Below, piece after piece: positions 28,622 to 36,547 of a DNA stretch of 64,000 bases. The notes below the pieces were generated by a model. The model worked only from the letters and a program-made list of their open reading frames with translations, did no database searches and was not told the origin of the DNA. The position numbers were made by a program, and so were the translations under genes. The stretch spans positions 220,081-284,080 of the forward strand of contig NZ_JAJGAK010000004.1 in assembly GCF_020866925.1 (NCBI RefSeq), written 5' to 3'. How positions within the stretch are numbered: the first letter of the stretch is position 1; each line of letters opens with the position of its first letter. Source of the DNA: Noviluteimonas lactosilytica. GTDB taxonomy: Bacteria; Pseudomonadota; Gammaproteobacteria; Xanthomonadales; Xanthomonadaceae.

Positions 28622-29599
28622 TCAGCGCTTCGGCAACCGCGCGCGCACTTCGGCGGCGACGCGCGCCGTCTCGCGCAGCGGCGTGACCGCATACGCGTCC
28701 AGCGCGTCGTCGAACGCCCGCACGCGGCCCATGCGATCGAGTGCGTCGTGGAAGCGACGCAGGCGTCCGTCGACCGACTCGCGCCCGAGCACGAACACCG
28801 GTACGCGCGTCGCGCTCGCTTCACTCAGCATGTTCACCGAATCGGCGGTGCACACGATGCGGTCCGCCCACGCGAGCAGGCCTGCGTACGGATTGTCGCT
28901 GTCGTCGCCGCCCGGCGTGGTCGGCGCGAACCAGCGCAGGCCCGGAATGTCGGCGCAGTGCGTCTTCAACGCCTGCGCCCAGTCGGTGGGCGTGCGGCGC
29001 GACGTGGTGGCGAGCAGGCTGCCGCCCTCGGCACGCAGCCGCGCATCGAGTTGCCGGAGGTCGCGCGCGAGCGCCGCGGTGTCGTAACCGGCGATGTGTT
29101 CGCTCGGCCCGCCGAGCAGCAACGCGGTGCGCGGCGATGCGAGCGGCGCGAGGATCGAGAAGTCGCTGCGCGCCTGCGCGAGCCACACGTCGTCCACCGG
29201 ATGCAGGCTGCCGACGAGGGTGATGACGTTGTCGCCGGCGAGGCCGTCGTGTTCCGGCGCGACCACGAGGTCCCACAGGTGCGGCGGCAGGCGCGGGTCG
29301 AGGATCTGCACGGCCTGCGCGCCGCGCATGCGCAGCCGGCGCGTGGCGAGCGCGGCCTGTCGCCCGCATCCGATCGCGAGCGACGGCGGCGTGGCGAGCA
29401 TCGGTGCGAACCCGCTGAACGCGTGGTCGCTGCCGGGCATCGCGCGCGGCGCGCCCCAGCGCCATGGCGCGCGGGGCCGCAGCGTCACGTCGCGCGCATC
29501 GCCGTACCCCATCGCATGCGCGAGCGCCCGCGCCTGGCGCACGTTGCCCGCGCGTCCATCGGTGAGCGTCCAGCAAGCGGCGGGCGAGGGCTGTTGCAC
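28622..29599 (-). CDS. ELM1/GtrOC1-family (DUF1022) protein
   Basis: About 325 residues with the family pattern: [20 protein letters not shown] at the start, [47 protein letters not shown], and near the end [20 protein letters not shown] with VPVFVLG. The family is related to nucleotide-sugar glycosyltransferases; the plant homologue ELM1 acts in mitochondrial fission, while bacterial members are uncharacterised and often sit with LPS genes. No ATG precedes the conserved start; a GTG at 29599 is used. It diverges from the nitroreductase gene and converges with glnE. Confidence 0.75.
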   Translation of the reverse strand: MQQPSPAACWTLTDGRAGNVRQARALAHAMGYGDARDVTLRPRAPWRWGAPRAMPGSDHAFSGFAPMLATPPSLAIGCGRQAALATRRLRMRGAQAVQILDPRLPPHLWDLVVAPEHDGLAGDNVITLVGSLHPVDDVWLAQARSDFSILAPLASPRTALLLGGPSEHIAGYDTAALARDLRQLDARLRAEGGSLLATTSRRTPTDWAQALKTHCADIPGLRWFAPTTPGGDDSDNPYAGLLAWADRIVCTADSVNMLSEASATRVPVFVLGRESVDGRLRRFHDALDRMGRVRAFDDALDAYAVTPLRETARVAAEVRARLPKR

Positions 29600-29705
29600 G
29601 CAGGAAATCGGTCCGTTGCGGCCACGGTCTCGGCCGCTTGACGCGCGACACTCTACACTGCGCGTCTCGACGCAACTGCGCGCCACGGCACGGACCCGCC
29701 CCGAG

Positions 29706-30338
29706 ATGCCCGCTTCGAACCCGCAAGACCAGCACGACGGCGACGCTTTCAAGCCGACGCTGCCCGACGCCTCGCTCGACCAGTTGTTCCGGCAGGCCCG
29801 CACCTACAACCGCTTCACCGGCGAGGTCGACGACGCCACGCTGCATCGCCTCTACGACCTGCTCAAGTGGGGACCGACGACGTCCAACAGCTGTCCGGCG
29901 CGCTTCGTGTTCGTGCGCTCGCCCGAAGCGAAGGCGAAGCTCGGTCCCGCACTGGACGAAGGCAACTACAAGAAGACGATGGCCGCGCCGTGCACGGCGA
30001 TCGTCGCCTACGACATCGCGTTCTACGAAAAGGTGCCGGTGCTGTTCCCGCACACCGACGCGCGCGGCTGGTTCGACACCAAGCCCGAGCCCGACCTGCG
30101 CACCATCGCGCTGCGCAACGGCAGCCTGCAGGGCGCATACCTGCTGCTCGCCGCGCGTTCGATCGGCCTGGATTGCGGCCCGATGTCGGGCTTCGACAAC
30201 GCGAAGGTCGACGCCGCGTTCTTCCCCGGCACCAGCTGGCGCTCGAACTTCCTGGTCAACCTCGGCAAGGGCGATCCCGCTTCGATCTTCCCGCGCTCGC
30301 CGCGCCTGAATTTCGACGAAGCCTGCCGCATCGATTAA
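29706..30338 (+). CDS. Nitroreductase-family FMN oxidoreductase, RutE-like
   Basis: A 210-residue flavoprotein. Core motifs: [60 protein letters not shown] with [20 protein letters not shown], and [15 protein letters not shown]. It fits the malonic-semialdehyde reductase / HadB-RutE branch of the nitroreductases, which use FMN and NAD(P)H. No rut operon is present here, so a general aldehyde or quinone reduction role is as likely as pyrimidine breakdown. It is followed by a yceI gene after 15 bases. Confidence 0.88.
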   Translation: MPASNPQDQHDGDAFKPTLPDASLDQLFRQARTYNRFTGEVDDATLHRLYDLLKWGPTTSNSCPARFVFVRSPEAKAKLGPALDEGNYKKTMAAPCTAIVAYDIAFYEKVPVLFPHTDARGWFDTKPEPDLRTIALRNGSLQGAYLLLAARSIGLDCGPMSGFDNAKVDAAFFPGTSWRSNFLVNLGKGDPASIFPRSPRLNFDEACRID

Positions 30339-30353
30339 CCCACGAGGACCCCC

Positions 30354-30950
30354 ATGACTCGCACCAGATTGCTGATCGCGTCCCTCCTGCTCGCCATCAG
30401 TTCGGCGCAGGCCGCGTCGAACACCTACAAGCTCGATCCGAACCACACCCAGGTGCTGGCGTCGTGGGACCACGGCGGCTTCTCGCGCCCGTCCGCCAAC
30501 TTCGGCGGCGCCGACGGCACGCTCGTGTTCGATCCGGACAAGGTCGAAGCGTCGAGCGTCGACGTCACGCTGCCGCTGTCGGGCCTCGATGCGTTCGTGC
30601 CGAAGCTCACCGAGCACCTGCGCACCGCCGACTTCTTCGATGCCGAAACGTGGCCGACCGCGCGCTTCAAGAGCACGAAGGTCGAGCAGGGCGCTTCGCC
30701 GAACAAGCTCAAGGTGACCGGCGACCTCACGATCCGTGATGTCACGAAGCCGGTCGTGCTCGACGTGACCCTCAACAAGGCCGGCGAAGGCCGCGGCGGT
30801 GCACCGAAGGTGGGCTTCGACGCGACGGCCACGATCCTGCGCAGCGAGTTCGGCATCGCGAAGTTCATCCCGAGCTCCAGCGACGAGGTGCAGCTCCGCA
30901 TCACCACCGAGGCCACGGTGCCGCAGGCGCCGACGGACGCGGCGAAGTGA
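30354..30950 (+). CDS. YceI-family periplasmic lipid-binding protein
   Basis: A 198-residue protein with a signal peptide (LLIASLLLAISSAQA) and a lipocalin-like YceI domain: NTYKLDPNHTQVLASWDHGG, VDVTLPLSGLDAFVP, FFDAETWPTARFKSTKVE and LTIRDVTKPVVLDVTLNK. Family members bind polyisoprenoid or amphipathic molecules; some are stress- or base-induced. Its stop overlaps the following pirin gene start (GTGA), which suggests coupled translation. Confidence 0.9.
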   Translation: MTRTRLLIASLLLAISSAQAASNTYKLDPNHTQVLASWDHGGFSRPSANFGGADGTLVFDPDKVEASSVDVTLPLSGLDAFVPKLTEHLRTADFFDAETWPTARFKSTKVEQGASPNKLKVTGDLTIRDVTKPVVLDVTLNKAGEGRGGAPKVGFDATATILRSEFGIAKFIPSSSDEVQLRITTEATVPQAPTDAAK

Positions 30951-31675
30951 TCCTCGAGCGGCCCGCCGGTGCGCGCGGCGAGGTGTCGGCAGGCTGGTTG
31001 CACAGCCGCCACACCTTTTCGTTCGGGCACTACTACGACCCGCAGTGGATGGGGTTCGGGCCGCTGCGCGTGATCAACGAGGACATCGTGGCGCCGGGCG
31101 GCGGCTTCCCGCCGCATCGGCACGCGAACATGGAGATCCTCAGCATCGTGTTGTCGGGTGCGCTTGCGCATCGCGACAACGCGTCCAATGAAGGGCGGGG
31201 CGACGAAGGCGTTCTGCAACCCGGCGAAGTGCAGTGGATGAGCGCGGGCCACGGCATCGAGCACAGCGAGTTCAACGGGTCGAAGGACGCGCCGGTGCAT
31301 TTCCTGCAGATCTGGATCCAGCCGGATCGGCTCAATGCGCAGCCGGGGTATGCGCAGCGCGCGTTCGATCCGGCCGCGCGCGAAGGGCGCTGGGCGACGC
31401 TGGTCGCGCCCGATACCGCGGGCGACGTGGACGGCGCGCTGCCGCTCCGCCAGCAGGCCTGGCTGCGCGCGGTGCGCCTGGCCGACGGGCAGGCGGTCGA
31501 CGTGGTCCTCGATCCCGCGCGCCGCTACTGGCTGCACGTGGCGACGGGCGATGCCGAATTCGATGGCCGCGCGCTTTCGGCCGGCGACGCGCTGGGCCTG
31601 GTCGAGGAGGGCGGAACGCGCCGCCTGCTGGGCCGCGGCGCCGCCGAGGTGTTGCTCTTCGATCTGCCGGCCTGA
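30947..31675 (+). CDS. Pirin-family cupin protein
   Basis: About 242 residues beginning at a GTG that overlaps the yceI stop. The conserved pirin core is clear: GWLHSRHTFSFGHYYDPQWM, the metal-binding PPHRHANMEILSIVLSG, and SAGHGIEHSEFN with the last ligands. Pirins of the YhhW type have quercetinase-like activity; others act as redox-sensitive iron-binding regulators. The C-terminal cupin half (DVVLDPARRYWLHVATGDAE) is also present. The link to yceI suggests a shared stress role, which is inference. Confidence 0.9.
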   Translation: MILERPAGARGEVSAGWLHSRHTFSFGHYYDPQWMGFGPLRVINEDIVAPGGGFPPHRHANMEILSIVLSGALAHRDNASNEGRGDEGVLQPGEVQWMSAGHGIEHSEFNGSKDAPVHFLQIWIQPDRLNAQPGYAQRAFDPAAREGRWATLVAPDTAGDVDGALPLRQQAWLRAVRLADGQAVDVVLDPARRYWLHVATGDAEFDGRALSAGDALGLVEEGGTRRLLGRGAAEVLLFDLPA

Positions 31676-31746
31676 GCTCCGAAGCCGCGCGACACGGGCC
31701 GGCTGGTAAACTTCCGGCCCGCGCATCACGCAGACCCCTCAGCGCC

Positions 31747-31959
31747 ATGGCCGAACATCACTCCCACGCTCCCGTCGCCGCCGCGCCGGCGAACGCGCAA
31801 CAGCGCTATGAAGTGCGCCGCGCCGACCTGCCGCTGAGCTGCCCGCTGCCGTCGATGGCGCTGTGGAATTCGCACCCGCGCGTGTACCTGCCGATCGAGG
31901 CCGAAGGGGGCGAATCCACGTGCCCTTACTGCGGCTCGCATTTCGTGCTCGTCGACTGA
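31747..31959 (+). CDS. Small zinc-finger (zf-CHCC) protein
   Basis: A 70-residue protein. The second half reads LPLSCPLPSMALWNSHPRVY ... STCPYCGSHFVLVD, matching the zf-CHCC domain found in the complex I subunit NDUFS6 and in many small proteobacterial proteins. Ligands would be Cys, His and the CPYC pair. The N-terminus is an Ala/His-rich tail. It lies 13 bases upstream of the glycosyltransferase gene. The cellular role of the bacterial form is not known. Confidence 0.82.
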   Translation: MAEHHSHAPVAAAPANAQQRYEVRRADLPLSCPLPSMALWNSHPRVYLPIEAEGGESTCPYCGSHFVLVD

Positions 31960-31972
31960 TCTTCCCGCGACG

Positions 31973-33115
31973 ATGGCCGGTCCGCGCCGGACGATCGTCC
32001 AGTTGCTGCCAGCGCTCGATGCGGGCGGCGTCGAACGTTCCACCCTCGAGATCGCCGAAGCACTCGTGCGCGCGGGCGATCGCGCGATCGTCGTGTCCGC
32101 CGGCGGTCGCCTCGTGCCGCGCCTCGTCGCACTGGGCGCGGAGCACGTGCGGCTCGACATCGGCCGCAAGTCGCTGCTGACCCTGCGTCATGTCACGACG
32201 TTGCGACGTTTGTTCGAACGCGAGCGCGTCGACATCGTACATGCGCGCTCGCGCCTGCCCGCATGGATCGGCTGGCGCGCGGTGCGCGGCATGGGCCGCG
32301 CGGCGCCACGCTTCGTCACCACAGTGCACGGACTCAACTCGCCGTCGCGCTACAGCGCGATCATGACGCGCGGCGAACGCGTGGTCTGCGTGTCGGAGAC
32401 GGTGCGCGACTACGTGCTCGCGCATTACCCGAAGACCGATCCGTCGAAGCTGCGCGTCGTCCCGCGCGGCATCGATGCGAAATCCTTCCCGCACCATCCC
32501 TGGCCCGATAAAGATGCGCGCCGCCGCGCGACGACGCTGCATCCGCAGCTCGGCGGCGACGGCCCGCTGTTGTTGTTGCCCGGTCGCGGCACGCGCCTGA
32601 AGGGCCATGCCGACGCATTGACGCTGCTCGCCGCACTGCGCGCGAACGGCCGCGACGCGCGCCTGTGGTTGCCCGGCAGCCGCGAGGAAGGCCGCGACCA
32701 TTACATCGGCGAACTCGAAGCGCAGGCCGCGGACCTCGGCCTGTCCGATGTCGTGGCGTTCACCCCGTCGACGTTCGCGATCGCCGACGCCTACGCCGCG
32801 AGCGACCTGGTGCTGCAACTCTCGCGCAAGCCCGAAGCCTTCGGCCGCACCGTGCTCGAAGCGATGGCGATCGGGCGTTGCGTGGTGGGCTGGGATCACG
32901 GCGGCGTCGGCGAACTGCTGCGCACGCTGCAACCGCGCGGCGCCGTTCCCCCGTTCGACGGCACGTTGCTCGAGCGCACCGCGGACGCCATGCTCGACGC
33001 GCCGCCGCCGCGTCCGGTTACGATGCCCTACACGTTGCGTGCGATGCAGGAGGCGACGCTCGCCGTCTATGCAGAACTCGATGCAGGACTCAATGCAGAA
33101 CTCGATCGGACCTGA
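31973..33115 (+). CDS. Glycosyltransferase family 4, LPS-type
   Basis: A 380-residue GT-B glycosyltransferase. N-terminal domain: IVQLLPALDAGGVERSTLEI, DIVHARSRLPAW, and TTVHGLNSPSRYSAIMTRGE followed by VVCVSETVRDYV. The C-terminal nucleotide-sugar domain has LLLPGRGTRLKGHADALTLL and the EX7E region KPEAFGRTVLEAMAIGRCVV. It resembles LPS core transferases. It overlaps the next gene (O-antigen ligase type) through a 12-base tandem repeat, and with the GT2 gene and waaA forms an LPS core cluster. Donor and acceptor cannot be assigned. Confidence 0.88.
   Translation: MAGPRRTIVQLLPALDAGGVERSTLEIAEALVRAGDRAIVVSAGGRLVPRLVALGAEHVRLDIGRKSLLTLRHVTTLRRLFERERVDIVHARSRLPAWIGWRAVRGMGRAAPRFVTTVHGLNSPSRYSAIMTRGERVVCVSETVRDYVLAHYPKTDPSKLRVVPRGIDAKSFPHHPWPDKDARRRATTLHPQLGGDGPLLLLPGRGTRLKGHADALTLLAALRANGRDARLWLPGSREEGRDHYIGELEAQAADLGLSDVVAFTPSTFAIADAYAASDLVLQLSRKPEAFGRTVLEAMAIGRCVVGWDHGGVGELLRTLQPRGAVPPFDGTLLERTADAMLDAPPPRPVTMPYTLRAMQEATLAVYAELDAGLNAELDRT
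33069..33104. repeat. 12-base tandem repeat, three copies, at a gene overlap
   Basis: ATGCAGAACTCG, ATGCAGGACTCA and ATGCAGAACTCG follow one another. In one frame they encode the end of the glycosyltransferase (ELDAGLNAELDRT); in the other, MQNSMQDSMQNS, the possible start of the ligase. Each unit brings its own ATG. The third ATG (33093) has AGGA about six bases upstream. Confidence 0.8.
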
Positions 33116-34436
33116 TCCTCGAAGTGCGGAAGCGCAACGCGCCCCCGCGGGCTGGCGCTGGGCGCCGGCGTGGGTGCTGGCGTTCGTGGCGCTGTGGCCG
33201 GCGCCCGGTTACGCCGAAGGCATCCTCGTGCTCGGCGCGCTCGCGGCGATCGTCAAGCTCCTGCTCGCGCGTTTCCGCGGTGGCGCGCAGTTGCTGAGCG
33301 CGCCGGCGTGGGCGCTCACGAGCGTGTTGTTCTTCGCGTACTGGTTGCCGCAGGCGGTGTCGGCGATCGATGCGGTCGATCCCGCGCGTGCGTTCCGCGA
33401 AGCCGCGGTCGACCTGCGCTACCTGCCGTTCCTGTGGCTCGTCGCGGCCGCGGTCGCGGACGATCGGGGGCGGCGCGTCACCTTCACCGGGCTTGCGGTC
33501 ATCGTGCTGGTGTGGACGTTCGACGCGCTGATGCAGGCGGTCACCGGCACGAGCCCGCTGTTTTTCGGCATCGATTCGGTCAAGCGCATGATCAGCGGAC
33601 ACGGCATGTGTTCGGACGAAGCGGTGCTGGCCGTCGATCGCCTCAGCGGCATCCTCGGGCCGTGCAACCTCAAGTTCGGTCCGATGCTCGCGAGCATGTC
33701 GCCGTTCGCGCTGTACTACGCGGCGCGGCGCTTCGGTGCGATGGGCTGGTTCGTCGCGGCGTTCCTCATCGGCGCGGTCGTGCTGCTCGCCGGCGCGCGC
33801 GCGGCGTGGGTCGTGTACGGGTTCGTGCTGTTGTGGTCGGGCTGGCGCGTGCTGGGATGGAAGCGCCTGATGGCGGTGTTCGCCGCCGGTGCGATTTCGC
33901 TCGCGGTGCTCGGCGTGTTCGTGCCGCAGGTCGGCGAGCGCATCGAACGCACGATGCAGTTGGTCTCCACGAAGGAATCGGACGTCGACACCGCGCTCTC
34001 CGGGCGCACGCGCATCTGGTCGGCGGCGGTGTGCATGTATCGCACGCACTGGGTCAACGGCGTCGGCGCACGTGGATTCCGGCAAGCGTTCCCGGCGTGC
34101 GACCCGGCGGCGGGCAAGCTCGCGGCGTGGGGCGAAGGCCCGGCGCTGCACGCGCACCAGATCGTCCTCGAAGTCGCCAGCGAGACCGGCACCTTCGGAC
34201 TCGTGCTCTGGCTCTCGGGCCTGGCGCTCGGCTGGCGCGCATGGCGTTTCGCTTCGCCCGAATCGCGCGAACACGCGCGGCCGGCGATGCTCGCGCTCGC
34301 GGCGACGCTGTTCCCGTTCAACACGCACCTCGCGTTCTATTCGACGTTCTGGGGCGGGCTCGCACTGATGCTCGCGGCGTTGTACGCGGGCAGCCTGCTC
34401 GGTCGCGACACCGACGCGCAGGAGCCCCACGCGTGA
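33069..34436 (+). CDS. O-antigen ligase/polymerase-type membrane protein
   Basis: Up to 455 residues; starts at 33069, 33081 or 33093 are all in frame, and 33093 has the best ribosome-binding site. About 10-12 membrane helices are seen (WVLAFVALWPAPGYAEGILV, VTFTGLAVIVLVWTFDAL, WFVAAFLIGAVVLLAGARAA and others). The Wzy_C-type motif region SGRTRIWSAAVCMYRTHWVN with GVGARGFRQAF and HAHQIVLEVASETGTFGLVL marks the WaaL/Wzy superfamily. It would join O-polysaccharide to lipid A-core or polymerise it on the periplasmic side. It ends in a four-base overlap with the GT2 gene. Confidence 0.85.
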   Translation: MQNSMQDSMQNSIGPDPRSAEAQRAPAGWRWAPAWVLAFVALWPAPGYAEGILVLGALAAIVKLLLARFRGGAQLLSAPAWALTSVLFFAYWLPQAVSAIDAVDPARAFREAAVDLRYLPFLWLVAAAVADDRGRRVTFTGLAVIVLVWTFDALMQAVTGTSPLFFGIDSVKRMISGHGMCSDEAVLAVDRLSGILGPCNLKFGPMLASMSPFALYYAARRFGAMGWFVAAFLIGAVVLLAGARAAWVVYGFVLLWSGWRVLGWKRLMAVFAAGAISLAVLGVFVPQVGERIERTMQLVSTKESDVDTALSGRTRIWSAAVCMYRTHWVNGVGARGFRQAFPACDPAAGKLAAWGEGPALHAHQIVLEVASETGTFGLVLWLSGLALGWRAWRFASPESREHARPAMLALAATLFPFNTHLAFYSTFWGGLALMLAALYAGSLLGRDTDAQEPHA

Positions 34437-35206
34437 GCGGGCGTCCGCCGATTTCCGGCGTCGTCACCACGTTCAACAACGCTTCCACGCTCGACGCGTG
34501 TCTTGCGAGCCTGGCGTTCTGCGACGAGCGCGTCGTGCTCGATTCGGGATCGACCGATGCGACCGTCGAGATCGCGCGGCGCCACGGCGCACGCATCGCG
34601 ACGAAGCCGTTCGCCGGTTACGGCCCGCAGAAGCAGCACGCAATCGACCTCGCGACGCACGACTGGATCCTGTTGCTCGACGCGGACGAACACCTGACCG
34701 ACGCCGGCCGCGAGGCGATCGAACTCGAACTGCGCAACGCGCGCGCCGACGGCTATCGCCTGCCGCGGCAGGAGTGGCTGTTCTGGCGCTGGGCGCACCC
34801 GCACGCGCGCGGCAACTGGCAGTTGCGGCTGTTTCGCAAGTCGCGCGGGCGCATGAACACGGTGCCGGTCCACGCCGCGCCCGTGGTCGATGGCGATCGA
34901 CGCGATCTCGACGCGCCGTTCCGCCACTACGGCGAACCGCGGCTCGCCGATCGCGTCGACAAGGTGAATCGTTATTCGAGCGGCCTGGTCGTGCACAAGC
35001 GCCAGGGCGGCGTGCGCGGAATCGGCATGCGCATCCTGCTGCAGCCGACGCTCGCCTTCCTCAAGCTGTACATCGGCAAGCGCTACTTCCTCGACGGGTG
35101 GGCGGGCTTCTTCGCCGCGCGCACGCACGCGTTCTACACCTTCCTCAAATACGCGAAGCTGCTCGAAGCGCAGCGCAGCTCGGACGAGCCGACACTTCGG
35201 AGTTGA
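34433..35206 (+). CDS. Glycosyltransferase family 2, WaaE/KdtX-like
   Basis: A 257-residue GT-A glycosyltransferase starting at a GTG overlapping the ligase stop by four bases. Motifs: ISGVVTTFNNASTLDACLAS, VVLDSGSTDATVEIARRHGA, the metal-binding DWILLLDADEHLT, and WAHPHARGNWQLRLFRKSRG. The C-terminal part, YSSGLVVHKRQGG with ILLQPTLAFLKLYIGKRYF, is typical of WaaE-like LPS core glucosyltransferases. It probably adds a core sugar next to heptose; this is inferred from the family and the LPS neighbours. Confidence 0.88.
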   Translation: MSGRPPISGVVTTFNNASTLDACLASLAFCDERVVLDSGSTDATVEIARRHGARIATKPFAGYGPQKQHAIDLATHDWILLLDADEHLTDAGREAIELELRNARADGYRLPRQEWLFWRWAHPHARGNWQLRLFRKSRGRMNTVPVHAAPVVDGDRRDLDAPFRHYGEPRLADRVDKVNRYSSGLVVHKRQGGVRGIGMRILLQPTLAFLKLYIGKRYFLDGWAGFFAARTHAFYTFLKYAKLLEAQRSSDEPTLRS

Positions 35207-35261
35207 AGAACGGGTTGCATCGCTTCGGTCGGGCGGAGGGGCGCGCATATGCATGTTCCCC

Positions 35262-35536
35262 TCTGCCGGTCCTGGCAAGCGCCATCCATGGCCAGCCAAA
35301 GACCGGGCGCACGGCCCCCGTCGTAAGGGCAACGCCCTACAACTCCGGCTGCGCTTCAGCTTCTGCTCTTCGCTCTCGCCGAAGATGTGGAGAGAGTGAA
35401 TCCGAGGTGCGGGGCGGCACGTGCAGGCGTATGTACCCCGAGCAAAACCATGGAGGGTTTTGCGCACGGTTCTTGGCTGGCCATGGATGGCGCTTGCCAG
35501 AACCGGCGGGATACATACGCCTGCACGTGCCGCCCC
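35262..35536. repeat. Nested inverted-repeat element between converging genes
   Basis: The 366-base gap 35207-35572 carries no gene but several repeats. A 28-base sequence at 35272-35299 recurs perfectly inverted at 35473-35500 (key core GCGCCATCCATGGCCAGC), extendable to about 50 bases with mismatches. A 25-base sequence at 35411-35435 (core GGCACGTGCAGGCGTATG) recurs perfectly inverted at 35512-35536. Inside is GCAAAACC/GGTTTTGC (35442-35463). The left copy also has a degenerate version of the 25-base end (GCATATGCATGTTCCC near 35245-35260). The arrangement suggests two inverted copies of one dispersed element. It lies between the ends of the GT2 and acyltransferase genes. Confidence 0.85.
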
Positions 35537-35572
35537 GCCCATCCGAAGTCGCGCTCTTCGCGCTCTTCGCTC

Positions 35573-36493
35573 TCAGATGCCAGCGTACGGCGTCGAGCCG
35601 TCGGGTTGCCGCTTGAATCGGCGATGGATCCACAGGTACTGGTCGGGCGCTTGCCGTGCCATCGATTCGATCGCGGCCATGACCTGCGCGGTATCCGCGG
35701 TCGCATCCTTCGACGGAATCGCATCGAGCGCCGGCAACACGCGCAACGTGTAACCGCCGTCCGCGCGACGCGCATGCTGGAACGCGACCACCGCCGCACC
35801 CGCCAGGCGCGCGAGCTGGTGCGTCGAGGCCAGGCTGTGCGCGGGAAGACCGAAGAACGGCACGTAGACGGTGTCGCCGCGGCTCGGATCCTGGTCGGGC
35901 GCGTACCACAACAGGCCGCCCTGCTTGAGGTGCTTCACCGCGGGGCGCACTTCGAACTTGGTGAACATCGCCTGCGCGTAACGCAGGCGGCCGTGCTTCA
36001 CCGCCCATTCCATCGCGGGCTCGGCGTGCGGGCGATACATGCCGGCGAGCGGCGCGTAGTCGCACATCAGGCGGCCGCAGATTTCCAGCGTGGTGAAGTG
36101 GCCGGACACGACGATGACGCCGCGTCCGCCCGCGCGCGCGGCTTCGAGGTGTTCGAGGCCTTCGACGATGAGACCGCGACGCAGCGGCGCGACCGAGCCC
36201 CACCACGCGCGCGCGAATTCGAACAGGCCGATGCCGAGCGAGGCGAAGTGTTCGCGCAGCAGCGCATCGCGCGCGGCGGCGTCGAGCTCGGGGAAACACA
36301 GTTGCAGGTTGCGTTCGGCGATGCGACGCCGCTTCGGGAGCGCGACACGCAGGAACGCGCCGGCGACACGCCCGAGCCCGCGCTGCACCGCCCACGGCAG
36401 GCGCGCCAGCGCGGCCATCGCACCGATGCCGGCCCACGTGGTCCAGTGGCGCGGCCCGAGGGGCGGGCGATCGACGGGGGTGTCCTGCGTCAT
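35573..36493 (-). CDS. Late lipid A acyltransferase, LpxL/HtrB family
   Basis: A 306-residue inner-membrane acyltransferase. It has the HX4(D/E) catalytic block GVIVVSGHFTTLEICGRL, the RX5 region MYRPHAEPAMEW, the conserved LLWYAPDQDPSRGDTVYVPF with FFGLPAHSLA, and a C-terminal YLWIHRRFKRQPDG typical of LpxL/LpxM. It would transfer a secondary acyl chain from acyl-ACP to Kdo2-lipid A. The gene diverges from waaA, which makes its Kdo2 acceptor, with only 54 bases between the start codons. Which acyl chain and position cannot be read from sequence. Confidence 0.9.
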   Translation of the reverse strand: MTQDTPVDRPPLGPRHWTTWAGIGAMAALARLPWAVQRGLGRVAGAFLRVALPKRRRIAERNLQLCFPELDAAARDALLREHFASLGIGLFEFARAWWGSVAPLRRGLIVEGLEHLEAARAGGRGVIVVSGHFTTLEICGRLMCDYAPLAGMYRPHAEPAMEWAVKHGRLRYAQAMFTKFEVRPAVKHLKQGGLLWYAPDQDPSRGDTVYVPFFGLPAHSLASTHQLARLAGAAVVAFQHARRADGGYTLRVLPALDAIPSKDATADTAQVMAAIESMARQAPDQYLWIHRRFKRQPDGSTPYAGI

Positions 36494-36547
36494 GCCCGCG
36501 ATTCTAAGGGCAACCTCCAACGAACAAGTCCGATATCCTGCCCGCCT

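Noticed and set aside
25267..28824. A 1185-codon open frame on the minus strand
   Set aside because: It is antisense to glnE, has no recognisable domain, and its composition follows the glnE codons.
35207..35572. An insertion sequence remnant
   Set aside because: Inverted ends exist, but no transposase-like frame or target duplication was seen; called a repeat element instead.
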